A program made the translations under genes and the position numbers. The notes below the pieces were generated by a model. It saw only the letters and a program-made list of their open reading frames with translations, ran no database searches and was not told where the DNA came from. A stretch of DNA of 48,196 nucleotides from Streptomyces althioticus (GTDB lineage Bacteria > Actinomycetota > Actinomycetes > Streptomycetales > Streptomycetaceae), in NCBI GenBank assembly GCA_014649355.1, contig BMSW01000031.1, positions 1 through 48,196 on the forward strand, in the 5' to 3' direction. Positions 1 to 8,305 of the stretch are shown one piece after another; the stretch's first letter is position 1, and every line of letters starts with the position of its first letter.

Positions 1-290
1 CCCCGCGGAGCGGGTCCCCTGCGGGCTGCGCCCGCAGGCAGCGAACACCCGGGCTGCGCCCGGGTGTTGCGCTCCCGCTCCGCGTGAGCGCTGCTGCTCG
101 CTGCGCGAGCAGCCCACCCGCCTTGCTGCGCAAGGCGGGTGACGCCCCGTCCGCTGCGCGCCCGGAGCTGCGGGGACCTGCGGTCCCGCAAGGTGGCTTC
201 CGCTGCGCTCCAGCCACCCAAGGGCGCTGCGCGCCCAGAAGCCCACCCCGCTACGCGGTGCGGCCAACGGGCCTACGGCCCGGGCGGCAA
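1..290. repeat. Streptomyces-type telomere (terminal palindromes of a linear replicon)
   Basis: The window opens with CCCGC-GGA-GCGGG (2-14), the archetypal Streptomyces telomere palindrome I. Perfect hairpins follow: 18-38 (8-bp stem), 44-68 (10 bp), 93-113 (8 bp) and 115-141 (11 bp), each with a CTGCG loop. Then come 173-187 (TGC loop), 192-218, 222-236 (TGC loop), 248-258 (TAC loop) and 269-281 (TAC loop). In known telomeres such palindromes fold the 3' single-strand overhang that is patched by terminal protein. No genes are expected here; apparent reading frames through the region are by-products of GC-rich repeats. Confidence 0.95.
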
Positions 291-812
291 GAGGGAGGGG
301 GCGGCCGGGTCCGGTGAGCCTGCATCAGATAATGCATCATGTAATTTTGGCAGAACTGGGCCACCTGTGCGCTTCAGAGACTTCCGCTGAGATTTACTCT
401 GGAATGATGCCTCCTCGGGGGTCCTTCAGTGATACTCATGGCTGGTTTTTATGTGAGGGCTCTTCTCTTGCTCCTTCCGCTACTGACTTTTCTGCTTGCT
501 TCGGCTTTCTCTGGTCGTGCTGCGCTTATTATGTTGGTTCAAGGCATAAAAAATGGCCTCGTGATGTTCACGGGCCTCATCGAACTGTGGAGTGGTTATC
601 TCAAGTTTCAGAAGAATTCGATGATTCTGATGACGTTACCAAAGAAGTTGACTCCGTGGATGATTATCTTGAGCAGCCAGCTGACTGTTCGGCGGAGCCG
701 GCTGTGGTTGTTCTGCTGCCCCTGGTTGGTGGTCTGGTCTGCCACGTTCTGACTGTTAGAACTCATTGTAATCCTTTGCTTACTTTTAGTGATTGCTTTT
801 GGGCATAATTTT

Positions 813-835
813 GCCGGAGGGTGCTGACCTCCGGC
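813..835. terminator. hairpin closing the low-GC frame
   Basis: GCCGGAGG (813-820) and CCTCCGGC (828-835) form a perfect 8-bp stem with a 7-base loop, just after the stop of the open frame ending at 808. There is no T-run on the plus strand, so it is terminator-like only. Confidence 0.4.
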
Positions 836-1043
836 GCAGAATACAGGTGTGGCTATGGTTCGAATGGCGCTTGGCTTGACGGTACGTCCCGCTCTGTTCT
901 CTCTCTATGATACCTCGGACAGGGGTCTTCTGTCGACCTGTCAGGTGCCCTTCCAGGGGTGCCTGGAGGACTCCTCGACGTCCTTCTTGCCCGCTGTCTA
1001 TACAGCCTATCAGGCCGCTCTGACAAAGCCTTAGATCCGTTGT

Positions 1044-1115
1044 GTCCGAGCGTGCAAAAACAGTTAAGCAAACCCTCTTCAGGGGCCCCAACTGTTTCTA
1101 TCGCTTTGCACGGAC
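1044..1115. repeat. long interrupted inverted repeat
   Basis: GTCCG..GTGCAAA (1044-1058) and AAACAGTT (1058-1065) are mirrored by AACTGTTT (1090-1097) and TTTGCACGGAC (1105-1115). The result is an extended stem with small internal loops and a central loop of about 24 bases. No gene lies on either side within 100 bases. Function unknown; it could be a structured transcript end or the scar of a mobile element. Confidence 0.45.
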
Positions 1116-1163
1116 GGGCTGAGGCCGCTCGGGTGAGGGCATGCAGGGGTGGCACAATGAGGT

Positions 1164-1225
1164 CCTCCGGCCGCAGGACAGGTGACCGGGCGTCAGCCCG
1201 TCGACTCGCTTCCTGCGGCCGGAGG
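1164..1225 (-). terminator. strong terminator hairpin of the DUF3883 gene
   Basis: CCTCCGGCCGCAGGA (1164-1178) pairs perfectly with 1211-1225 (15 bp). The 32-base spacer itself contains a GGGC/GCCC mini-hairpin. It lies 8 bases past the leftward gene's stop at 1233, as expected for a GC-rich actinomycete terminator. Confidence 0.7.
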
Positions 1226-1232
1226 CCTGGGC

Positions 1233-2207
1233 TCAGGCGGTGAGATCGGGGAGGCGGTACTCGTACTTGCGGGGGCGGAGGTCTTCCTCGGCCGGCTCCC
1301 AGTCGGGGTAGTGCGAGACCGTGCCGCCGCTGGGGGTGTAGGGGTCGGTGAAGGTGTCGACCTTGATGTCGCTGACGACGTAGAGGTCGACGGTGTTGTT
1401 CTTGTCCCAGGCGTGCAGGACCTCATTGATGGTGAGTTCGACGCTGGTGGCGGCGCCGGTGGTGCCCTTGACCTCGACGTGGCGTTCGTCGGTGCCTCGG
1501 GTGCAGCGCAGGTCGTAGGGCTTGCCGAGCTTCTCGACCGTCCAGCCCTGCCCTTCGTAGTGGGCGGTGGCCAGTTGTTCGGCGTGCTCCTCGATGGCCT
1601 TGCGCTTCTTGGGGTCGGAAATGTAGCCGGCGCCGCGGCGTCGGCGCTGCGGTTTCTTCTTTCCTTCGACCTGTTCGGCGGTGAAGCCGGGGGACTTGTC
1701 CAGGGGGACGTCTTCGGGGTCGTCGGGGTCGAAGGGGATCCCTGCGAGTCGCAGGAGGTGCTGGGCGGGCATGTCGACGAGTTTGCCCATGCCGCGGTCG
1801 GTGCCGGAGCGGCGGATGGCGTCGCTGCCGGCTTCGGTGAGCGGGCCCTCGGGGCCGAGGGGGACGTTCTCGAGTTTGGCCAGGGGCTCGATGCCGAAGC
1901 GCTGGGGGTACTTCAGACGGCGTTCGGCTTCCTCGTCGGGCCAGTGCCAGGCGGTGCCCTCGTAGAAGCCGCCGCGGACCTGGAAAAGGTAGAGCGTGGC
2001 GGTCTTCTGCAGCCAGTCCTCGAGCTGGACGCGGGGGGAGGCGCCGGTGGCCAGGACGGCGAAGCGCGGGCGGGCGTGGTCGTACTCGGGTTTCTTCTCC
2101 GGGAAGCCCCAGGAGAGGGTCTCGATACCGTGCTCGAGGTTGCGCTGGGACTCGGTGCTCTGGCCGACGTGGACCATGACGAACGTCGAACTCTTCATGC
2201 AGCGCAT
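1233..2207 (-). CDS. DUF3883 domain protein, putative PD-(D/E)XK nuclease
   Basis: About 324 residues. The C-terminal third has the DUF3883 pattern: a helix (KRKAIEEHAEQLATAHYEGQGW), then YDLRCTRG and the strand HVEVKGTTG, where D..(15)..ExK fits a restriction-type nuclease core. A basic linker (KKKPQRRRRGAGY) precedes it. The N-terminal half (QLEDWLQKTATLYLFQVRGGFYEG) is not recognised; it could be a reader domain. DUF3883 proteins often occur in restriction and phage-defence loci. The open frame extends to 2258, but no good ribosome site is seen; the ATG at 2207 puts the palindrome at 2208-2238 just upstream. ATG 2198 and 2177 are alternatives. It is divergent from the nuclease-helicase gene at 2396. 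Confidence 0.75.
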   Translation of the reverse strand: MRCMKSSTFVMVHVGQSTESQRNLEHGIETLSWGFPEKKPEYDHARPRFAVLATGASPRVQLEDWLQKTATLYLFQVRGGFYEGTAWHWPDEEAERRLKYPQRFGIEPLAKLENVPLGPEGPLTEAGSDAIRRSGTDRGMGKLVDMPAQHLLRLAGIPFDPDDPEDVPLDKSPGFTAEQVEGKKKPQRRRRGAGYISDPKKRKAIEEHAEQLATAHYEGQGWTVEKLGKPYDLRCTRGTDERHVEVKGTTGAATSVELTINEVLHAWDKNNTVDLYVVSDIKVDTFTDPYTPSGGTVSHYPDWEPAEEDLRPRKYEYRLPDLTA

Positions 2208-2238
2208 GATAAGCCTACACTTATCGAGTGGTCGATAA
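2208..2238. promoter_or_regulatory. overlapping palindromes, likely operator between divergent genes
   Basis: TTATCGA-GTGG-TCGATAA (2221-2238) is a perfect 7-bp palindrome. It overlaps a second one, GATAAG-CCTACA-CTTATC (2208-2225), giving three TTATC half-sites in AT-rich DNA directly upstream of the DUF3883 gene. This arrangement suits a dimeric repressor and could control either or both divergent genes. The binding protein is unknown. Confidence 0.5.
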
Positions 2239-2395
2239 TGTTTTCCTTTTGATAGCATGCTGGCCTGGAGTGACTGATGGGCGTCTCAACTAGGCCAGAT
2301 GGAAAGCTTGTTGAGGCGGTGCCAGTAGGACGGGGTGACCGGTGGGGCCGGGCCGCTGATTGTTGTGCGGCAGCCGTACAGACAGGGGAAAGCAC

Positions 2396-4437
2396 GTGTC
2401 CGAGCAGGTCCCGAGTGCAAGCCCGGCCGCCGACGGCCCGAGCGGCTCTGGCCGGTATGGAGGTGCGCAGTCGCCGGTCGTGGTGAAGCCGGCAGCGGTC
2501 GCGTGTGTGGCCGCGGGCCGGATCGGGGACATCGCCGCCCGTCTGGAGGATGAGACGTTTTTCAGCCGGTGCGCGGCCCGGTACCGGGCGGCCGGCTTCG
2601 GGACCCCGGGTGCTGCGGAGGAGCGCAGTTGGCGTAACAGTTGGCCGCCGTTGTTCGCGGCGCTGGTGCGGGCCGGGCTGGAAGACCTCCAGGTGTATCT
2701 GGAGTACGGCACGCCCGGTGGCGGGCGGCGTCTGGACGCCCTGCTGGTCGGCGCCGCGCCGGATGGGGTGTTGGGGCTGGTGGTCGTTGAGCTCAAGCAG
2801 TGGCAGACCTGCCGGATCTTGGATGCGGACCGGGTGATGCGCAGCGATGGTCTGGTGACGGCTCATCCGGTTCATCAGGTCGCCGCCTACTGCAGCTTCT
2901 TTCAGCACTGGCGTCCGAAGAGCGCGCCGGGGCTGGATGTGCGTGGGGTGGTGGTGCTGCACAACGCCACCGCTGGTGAAGGGGCTGCGCTGGCTGCGGG
3001 TGCCGGCGGGGACGCTGGCATCCCGGTGCTGGCTGCCGAGGAGTTGTCCGGGCCCGCCGGGGCACTGGCAGGGTTGTTGCAGTGCGGGGACCTGGCGGCG
3101 CCGGACGCCGGGCAGGTGGCGGCGTTCGAGGACATCCGGTGGCAGCCCTCCAGCCGGCTCCTCGACCATGTCGGCGCCGACCTGACCGGCAACCGTGCCT
3201 TCGCGCTGGTCGGTGACCAGCAGGACGCGTTCGTCCGGATCCGCCAAGCCGCAGCCAGTCACCTGCCCGCCAGCGACGAAGGCGTGGCGCCCAACGGGAG
3301 TGGTGAGGGCGCGGTCATCACGGTCAGCGGCGGCCCGGGCAGCGGCAAGACCGCACTCGCCGTACGGCTCCTGGGCTACCTCATGCGCCGGCACCCAACG
3401 CTGCCCCGCGTTTCATCACCCCCTCCGGGACCCTGCGCGCCCACCTCCTGGACGCCACCCGCGGCCACTGCGCTGCCCGCGAGCTGTTCCCCGCGGCCAA
3501 CTCGATGCGCAGCACCGCCCGTCAGGCTGGCGCGCTGGTCATTGACGAGGCGCAGCGCATCAAGCGAGGCGGTGGGCGTGGTCTGCCGCCGGACCTGGTT
3601 GCCGTGATCAAGGAGGTGCCGCTGGCTGTGGTCTTTCTCGACGAGCGGCAGATCATCCGTCCTGACGAAGGCACCACCGTCGAAGAGATCGGTAACGCCG
3701 CCCAGGCTTTGGGCCGTGCTCATCATCATCTGAAACTCACCGGATCATTCCGGTGCAGCGGCTCAGCCGCCTACACCGCCTGGGTCGATGCTTTGCTGTA
3801 CGGCACCCCCACCTCGTGGACCGGGCACACCGGTTACCACCTTGGGCTCGCCGACGATCCGTTCCAGTTGCAGGAATGGATCGAACACGCCACCGCGCAG
3901 GGCCATACCGCGCGCACCGCTGCAGGGTTCTGCTGGCCCTGGACCCGCACTCGATCCCGTGGTGCCACCGCGCTCCCCCTCGACATCACCATCGACGTGC
4001 CCGCCGCCCGCCCCGGCGGCGCGGCCCGGACCTGGCGCGCGGCCTGGAACGCCGCCACCGCCCTTACCGACCCCGGGGACGGCAGGCCCCTGGCCCCTCA
4101 CAGCCAGCTGTGGGCCAGTCACACCGGCGGCCACCAGCAGATCGGCTGCATCTACACCGCCCAAGGCGTCGAATACCACCACGCCGGCGTCATCATCGGC
4201 CCCGACCTCACCTGGAAAAACGGCCACTGGACAGCCCACCCCCACCACAGCCGCGACGAAGCCCTCCGCCACCTCACCCCCACCCAATACCTCCCCTACG
4301 CCCTCAACACCTACCGCGTCCTGCTCACCCGCGGCACCCACACCACCCACATCCACACCACGGATACCAACACCCACCACCTGCTGCAGCAGCTCATCCC
4401 TCCCATCCGCCGCAGTCCCGCGACCGCGGTCTCGTAG
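2396..4437 (+). pseudogene. nuclease-helicase (N-terminal PD-(D/E)XK, DUF2075 helicase), frameshifted
   Basis: Starts at GTG 2396 behind AGGGGAAAG. The first frame has RRLDALLVG..LVVVELKQW (D..ExK, a nuclease-like core) and a Walker A motif, GGPGSGKT, near 3330. Homology then leaves this frame near 3400. It resumes in another frame with FITPSGTLRAHLLDATRGHC, the Walker B ALVIDEAQRI (3535), helicase motifs YTAQGVEYHHAGVIIG (4155) and LNTYRVLLTRGTH (4300), and a stop at 4437. One missing base near 3395-3410 explains the split. The family couples a DNA/RNA helicase (Schlafen-like DUF2075) to a nuclease and is found in defence islands. It is either a recent pseudogene or carries a sequencing error. 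Confidence 0.75.
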
Positions 4438-4699
4438 TCCTCCAGCGAGTCGAACGCCCAGACGGACACGCCCCGCAGACATGGCAACGAGGCACCAGAG
4501 GGGAACCCCGCAGGCCGGACGGCACGCACGGGCGTTCCCGGGACGTGGCGCCGCTCGCCGCCCGCCCGAGCGCCGCCTACGCGCTACGAGTCGAGGCATG
4601 ACCCACGACTTCGGCCTCGCGTTCTCTGCGGCTGAAGCAGTGACGGCATGGCCGGAACGTGAAACGACTCACGCGTCTGTCGTCTGGTGAGAGAAACAA

Positions 4700-4730
4700 C
4701 GGCGGCCGCCCCTGTTGGGGGCGGCCGCCG
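4700..4730. terminator. strong bidirectional terminator hairpin
   Basis: CGGCGGCCGCCCC (4700-4712) and its exact complement (4718-4730) form a 13-bp stem with a TGTTG loop. It lies between the rightward helicase gene (stop 4437) and the leftward sigma-factor operon. Confidence 0.75.
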
Positions 4731-4817
4731 CGTCAACGAGTCGTCTGGCCTAGGTGAAGGCCTTACGCGAGGTGGTCTACAGAGACTCTCCTGTCTGAGG
4801 GCGCGAAGCGCTGGTGG

Positions 4818-4984
4818 TCAGCATCGCGGTCCGTCGGTTGTGTGATCCAGGTGGGCAAGGAAGCTTTCGATCTCGCGTACCAGGGCTTGGGTCCCCTCGG
4901 CCAGGTCGAGTCCGGTTTCCCCCGGCTCCGGCTCGACCTGGTCAGCGGTGGCGCGTGGATCGATGGATGGGCATGCGAGGTCGC
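4818..4984 (-). other. possible out-of-frame extension of the gene ending at 4985
   Basis: The 260 bases at 4438-4699 hold nothing recognisable. On the minus strand from about 5000 down to a TGA at 4818, a frame shifted by one base from the gene at 4985-5440 reads like real protein, for example LDLAEGTQALVREIESFLAH. It has no start codon of its own. A one-base frameshift near 5000 would lengthen the upstream protein by about 55 residues. Within it, CCAGGTCGAG (4901-4910) and CTCGACCTGG (4932-4941) form a perfect 10-bp inverted repeat. Confidence 0.35.
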
Positions 4985-5440
4985 TTACGAGTGACGTGAA
5001 CGACCTGGCAGGAAGGCACTCCCTTTCTTTCCATTCTCGGCATGAAGGATCTCAAGGTAATCTTGTGCGTCTTTGTCTCCCCTGCGCGCGGCTCTGCCCC
5101 ACCATTCCAACGCCATGGATTCCCTGTCGAGGAGTTCCAGAATTTCTGCAATGCGACGCGTTTGCCGTGGCGTTGCAGAGTCGTGGAGTTCCTTTTTCAG
5201 CAGGGTGCACAGTTCTCGGATTGCTTGAGTTCTGTGGTGTCCGTCTGCGGCTGGATTCGGGCAGGGGGCGGGGGCCGGGGGCCAGCCGGCAGGCTGGCCC
5301 CCCTCCGCCTGGACAGGGTCCTCGCCGATCCGAGGACCCTTGGAAACGGCCTGCTCAGATGCTTCGAGCAGCAGCCACAGGGCGAGGAGCCGGATGGGCC
5401 CGTGCTCCTCGGACGGCTGGCGCCACGACGGCTGGTTCAT
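4985..5440 (-). CDS. unknown protein translationally coupled to sigma factor
   Basis: 151 residues from an ATG at 5440 that overlaps the sigma-factor stop (ATGA). Residues 17-27 are a short hydrophobic stretch (IRLLALWLLLE). A proline-rich linker follows, then a helical C-terminal half (AIRELCTLLKKELHDSATPRQ, then RIAEILELLDRESMALEWWG) with RRGDKDAQDYLEILHAENG at the end, resembling a TPR/Sel1-type helical pair. Position suggests a partner or regulator of the sigma factor, but no anti-sigma zinc motif (HxxxCxxC) is present. The C-terminus may be cut by a frameshift (see 4818-4984). Confidence 0.65.
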   Translation of the reverse strand: MNQPSWRQPSEEHGPIRLLALWLLLEASEQAVSKGPRIGEDPVQAEGGQPAGWPPAPAPCPNPAADGHHRTQAIRELCTLLKKELHDSATPRQTRRIAEILELLDRESMALEWWGRAARRGDKDAQDYLEILHAENGKKGSAFLPGRSRHS

Positions 5441-5961
5441 GCGGTTACCTCCTCGCTGGACTCGTAGATTGACTTCTTCAGGTTGTTGGCGGCGGCTTTG
5501 ATGTAGCGCTTCACCGACTCCTCCTTGATGCGGAGGCGCTTCGCAACCACTGCGGGGCTCAAATCCTGCAAAATGCACAGGGTGATGACCTGGCGCTGCC
5601 GTTCGGGAAGTTCGGTAATCAGTTCATCGATACCCTCTTTGAACATTTCGTAAGCGGCGTCGGGGATGCCGATGCCGGATTCCTGTTCGGGCAGTTCCTG
5701 TACCGGGGCCGGGACCATGCGCCGGTTCTTGCGGAATTGGCTGATGACGGCGTTCTTCACCGCCATGCGGCCGTAGGCGGTGAGAGAGCCCTGCCGCGTG
5801 GACAGTTCCTCCCACCGCCGGTACATGTTCAGGTACACGTCCTGCACGGCGTCTTCGGCGCTGTGCAGGTCGCCGGCCTGGGCCCGGGCCAGTCGGGAGT
5901 ACGCCTCGAGGGTCTCGAGGACGAAGGACTCGAAGTCCACTCCCCAGACGGCCTCGCTCAC
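5437..5961 (-). CDS. ECF-type RNA polymerase sigma factor
   Basis: 174 residues. Region 2 is visible as HSAEDAVQDVYLNMYRRW followed by YGRMAVKNAVISQFRKNRR, the -10 recognition helix and basic tail. Region 4 is ELPERQRQVITLCILQDLSP with the helix-turn-helix VVAKRLRIKEESVKRYI. It starts at GTG 5961 in a GTGA overlap with the upstream membrane-protein gene and ends in an ATGA overlap with the next gene, so all three are co-translated. It probably redirects RNA polymerase to a small stress or development regulon. No zinc anti-sigma factor is encoded beside it. Confidence 0.9.
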   Translation of the reverse strand: MSEAVWGVDFESFVLETLEAYSRLARAQAGDLHSAEDAVQDVYLNMYRRWEELSTRQGSLTAYGRMAVKNAVISQFRKNRRMVPAPVQELPEQESGIGIPDAAYEMFKEGIDELITELPERQRQVITLCILQDLSPAVVAKRLRIKEESVKRYIKAAANNLKKSIYESSEEVTA

Positions 5962-6248
5962 GCAGCCTCCCGCGTGGTGATGGCCCGGTGCCGGTCGGCC
6001 GGGTCGGCTGCGTCCTTGCGGAACAGCCAGGCCGGCTGTCCCTGCTCGAAGCGGGCGGCGGCGCCGCCGTCGGGCAGGGACTGGGCCATCGCGACCATGG
6101 TGGCGCGCTGCTCGCGCTCCGCCCGGGTTGCGATGTGCGCCTTCAGGAGCATCTCCATGACGCCGCGGGTGCGGCGCAGTGCGTAGAAGAGCAGGATGAG
6201 CACGGGCAGGGACACCCCGCCCGCTCCTACCCAGTACGACCAAGTCAT
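5958..6248 (-). CDS. small single-pass membrane protein upstream of sigma factor
   Basis: 96 residues from ATG 6248, preceded by GAGGAGG at a suitable distance; the frame is open to 6302. A transmembrane helix (YWVGAGGVSLPVLILLFYALRR) comes first, followed by a hydrophilic cytoplasmic tail (MLLKAHIATRAEREQRATMVA, DRHRAITTREAA). The stop overlaps the sigma GTG. A membrane protein coupled to a sigma factor could tether or inhibit it, but it is not a recognised anti-sigma family. First gene of the trio; the promoter should lie in 6249-6400. Confidence 0.65.
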   Translation of the reverse strand: MTWSYWVGAGGVSLPVLILLFYALRRTRGVMEMLLKAHIATRAEREQRATMVAMAQSLPDGGAAARFEQGQPAWLFRKDAADPADRHRAITTREAA

Positions 6249-6615
6249 CGACCAGGCCTCCTCGTAGTGACGGACTCGTTGACGAAGGCCGAGAGCCTTC
6301 ATCCCTTACACGCCGCAGAGGGCCGGATCCGGATGCCTGGGAGCAAAATTTTTTTACAACTGCCGCTCCACTCACGCCTGTCACAGCGTTCCTGCAGGTC
6401 ACACGGGTGTGGTGCACAGCGGCGAGCGGAAAACTCGTAATGACCCGTCGGCCTCCGGGGCCGGCAGGAAGCTGGAGGGCGAGGTCGGGAGCGGGCTCGG
6501 AGTCTGGGCGGCTCGGTCCGTGAGGACAAAGGCGGCGGGCTTCCGGGGCGCGCATGGTGGAGACAGCGTCACGGGCCGCGTACTGGCCGCCCGCGCCTCG
6601 CACACAGAACGTCGT
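6249..6615. other. intergenic region upstream of sigma operon
   Basis: 367 bases without a supported gene. An AT-rich patch (CAAAATTTTTTTAC, about 6343-6356), unusual in this replicon, is the best candidate for promoter elements of the leftward sigma operon. The remainder is ordinary GC-rich DNA with no clear motif. Confidence 0.4.
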
Positions 6616-6879
6616 TCAGCGGCTGGTCGCCCGTGCCAGCCGGCGCTCCAGCTCACGGTCGAGGTCCCGCCCTTCGGAGGGTGTGGGGGCGTAGCCGTTC
6701 CACGCCTGCAGTACGGCGCGCGCCTTCTCGGCTCGCTCTGCGCGTTCGCCCGGTGTCAGCAGAGTCTGCACGAGCCGCACTAGGTAGCGCGCAGCAACAA
6801 CCCTTGCGCGGCAGCAACAGCGGCAAGCCGGTCCCTGGCTTCCCGGGGGGGTGCGGATGTTCGCGTCAGCCGTCGCCAT
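6616..6879 (-). CDS. small hypothetical protein downstream of TerD-vWA gene
   Basis: 87 residues. ATG 6879 follows AAGGGGC and lies 24 bases past the stop of the TerD-family gene, so it is probably in the same operon. The N-terminus is Cys-rich (CRCCCRARVV). The C-terminal part looks like a genuine charged helical protein (LTPGERAERAEKARAVLQAW, then GRDLDRELERRLARATSR). No family recognised. A shorter protein starting at an internal GTG is possible. Confidence 0.55.
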   Translation of the reverse strand: MATADANIRTPPGSQGPACRCCCRARVVAARYLVRLVQTLLTPGERAERAEKARAVLQAWNGYAPTPSEGRDLDRELERRLARATSR

Positions 6880-6903
6880 GCCCCTTACGAGTAGCTCCCC
6901 GGC

Positions 6904-8127
6904 TCACGACTGCATCCAGGTCGCGAAAGAGTCGACAAGACCCGTGTAGAACCGTTCTCCGGGGACCGAGCCGGGGTTCTTGCTGGCGTCGTAGAAGGCG
7001 ACGTTGGTGAAGTTGGCCGAGGTGGAGGCGTTGAGGTTTTTGTAGAAGGAGAGCTTGCCGCGGCCGAACCCGACGAAGAGCCAGAAGATGCCGAGTGAGG
7101 CAGTGTTCTGGAGCATGGAGCGGACCTCTGCCTTGTCCCAGGGCTCGTCTCCGACCTGGGCCACGACGAAGGCGGGGTCTGAGGCTCCGGATTCCTGGTA
7201 GTGGCTGACGGCGCGACGCATCGCGTCGGCGACGTTGCCCCAGCCCCAGTCGACCTGGGTGTGGAGTTGTCCGATGCGGCCGCGGTAGTTGTCCACCCGG
7301 ATCTCCTCGAGGAACGGCTCTCGTCCGCTAGAGAAGATCACGGGTACGGTGCCGTCGTCGTCGAGGTTGGCCGACAGGGCCAGGACGCGTTCCGCGAAGG
7401 CCTGCACTGCGAACGACTCGTAGAGCTCTTCCATGTGCCAGTCGTGGTCCAGGATCAGGTAGACAGCGGCTCGCCTTCCTGTGATTCCCCGATCTGCGAG
7501 GGCTTGACCAGCCTGTCGCGCGGGGGCCAGCAGTCCCGGGGCTTTCCGCTCCAGCTTCGTCAGGTCGACCGAAGCGGCCGGTGCACCTGCCGTGCGGGTC
7601 TGCGCGGGCAGCGGTGCGCCGGAGGGCTCCGGGTCGGTGTCGACGTCGACGCCGTAGTCGGTTGCCAGCCCCGCGAGGCCGGTGGCGTAGCCCTGTCCCA
7701 CGGCGCGGAGCTTCCAGCCGTCCCCGCGCCGGTACGCCTCTGCCAGGACCACGACCGTCTCCCCCGCGGTGAAGTCAGGCGCCGTGAACGACACCGGCTT
7801 GGTCCCGCTCTGGGTGACCGACAGCTGGGGTGCTCGGGCGAAAACGGCGCCAGGCTGTAGTGGATCGGCGCTCACCACCACAATCACGCGGTGCACATCA
7901 GCCGGAAGACTAGGCAGGTCCGCGGTGACCGCCGCCCCCACGACGGACACTCCGTCCTGGGCGGGATGGTTGTAGAAGACCAGGTCGTGATCATCGCGGA
8001 CCTTGCCGTCCGCGCCGAGCAGCAGTGCGGACACATCCGCCGACAACCCCTGTACCGACACTGACAGCACCGTCTGAGCCGTCGACAGCACCGTGTTCTC
8101 ACCCTTGCGCAGCGATGTCGTCTGCAT
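6904..8127 (-). CDS. TerD-family protein with C-terminal von Willebrand A-like domain
   Basis: 407 residues from ATG 8127, right after GGGGGCGGG. The N-terminal half is TerD-like (LRKGENTVL, the beta-rich stretch DDHDLVFYNHPAQDG and ADVHRVIVVVSAD), the calcium-binding fold of tellurite/stress-resistance proteins. A linker follows, then a vWA-like domain (AAVYLILDHDWHMEELY, NLDDDGTVPVIFSS, FVVAQVGDEPW, LGIFWLFVGFG). In relatives the metal site reads DxSxS; here it is DHDWH, so the canonical MIDAS is lost and metal-dependent adhesion is doubtful. It is probably a cytoplasmic stress protein. Confidence 0.85.
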   Translation of the reverse strand: MQTTSLRKGENTVLSTAQTVLSVSVQGLSADVSALLLGADGKVRDDHDLVFYNHPAQDGVSVVGAAVTADLPSLPADVHRVIVVVSADPLQPGAVFARAPQLSVTQSGTKPVSFTAPDFTAGETVVVLAEAYRRGDGWKLRAVGQGYATGLAGLATDYGVDVDTDPEPSGAPLPAQTRTAGAPAASVDLTKLERKAPGLLAPARQAGQALADRGITGRRAAVYLILDHDWHMEELYESFAVQAFAERVLALSANLDDDGTVPVIFSSGREPFLEEIRVDNYRGRIGQLHTQVDWGWGNVADAMRRAVSHYQESGASDPAFVVAQVGDEPWDKAEVRSMLQNTASLGIFWLFVGFGRGKLSFYKNLNASTSANFTNVAFYDASKNPGSVPGERFYTGLVDSFATWMQS

Positions 8128-8244
8128 CCCGCCCCCTTTGGATCACCAGGGAAGAAACGCTAGCCATCTCAACGCGACCGGACCGTCCCTTTGCCGTATT
8201 CGGAGGGATCTGCGGGGGCACCCCTCTTCATCAGCGGGGCGCCG

Positions 8245-8262
8245 GTCCGGATCATCCCGGAC
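8245..8262. terminator. short hairpin between terD-like gene and nrdR
   Basis: GTCCGG-ATCATC-CCGGAC (8245-8262) is a perfect 6-bp stem followed by TTTTA on the plus strand. It sits in the 178-base gap after the leftward nrdR gene and upstream of the terD-like gene. It is weak, since the T-run is on the opposite side from nrdR transcription. Confidence 0.35.
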
Positions 8263-8305
8263 TTTTAGGCCGCTGCCCTAGGAGGAAGCCGCGCGAAGCC
8301 GAGTG

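Larger units (their letters stand above)
300..1160. other. low-GC subtelomeric segment, no confident gene
   Basis: This stretch is clearly poorer in GC than the rest, with runs of T and A rare in Streptomyces. Two overlapping plus-strand frames are open. One, 438-752, would encode a hydrophobic protein with three possible membrane segments, starting MAGFYVRALLLLLPLL. The other, 314-808, has a hydrophilic acidic middle (SEEFDDSDDVTKEVDSVDDY). Neither shows GC-rich third positions or a good ribosome site, so neither can be called with confidence. It may be foreign DNA or a decayed gene next to the telomere. Confidence 0.45.

Noticed and set aside
84..390. Short frames across the telomere
   Set aside because: Produced by GC-rich palindromes; no coding signature.
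1182..2252. Long plus-strand open frame (356 codons) rich in Gly/Val/Ala
   Set aside because: It is the antisense shadow of the DUF3883 gene; no ribosome site and no family resemblance.
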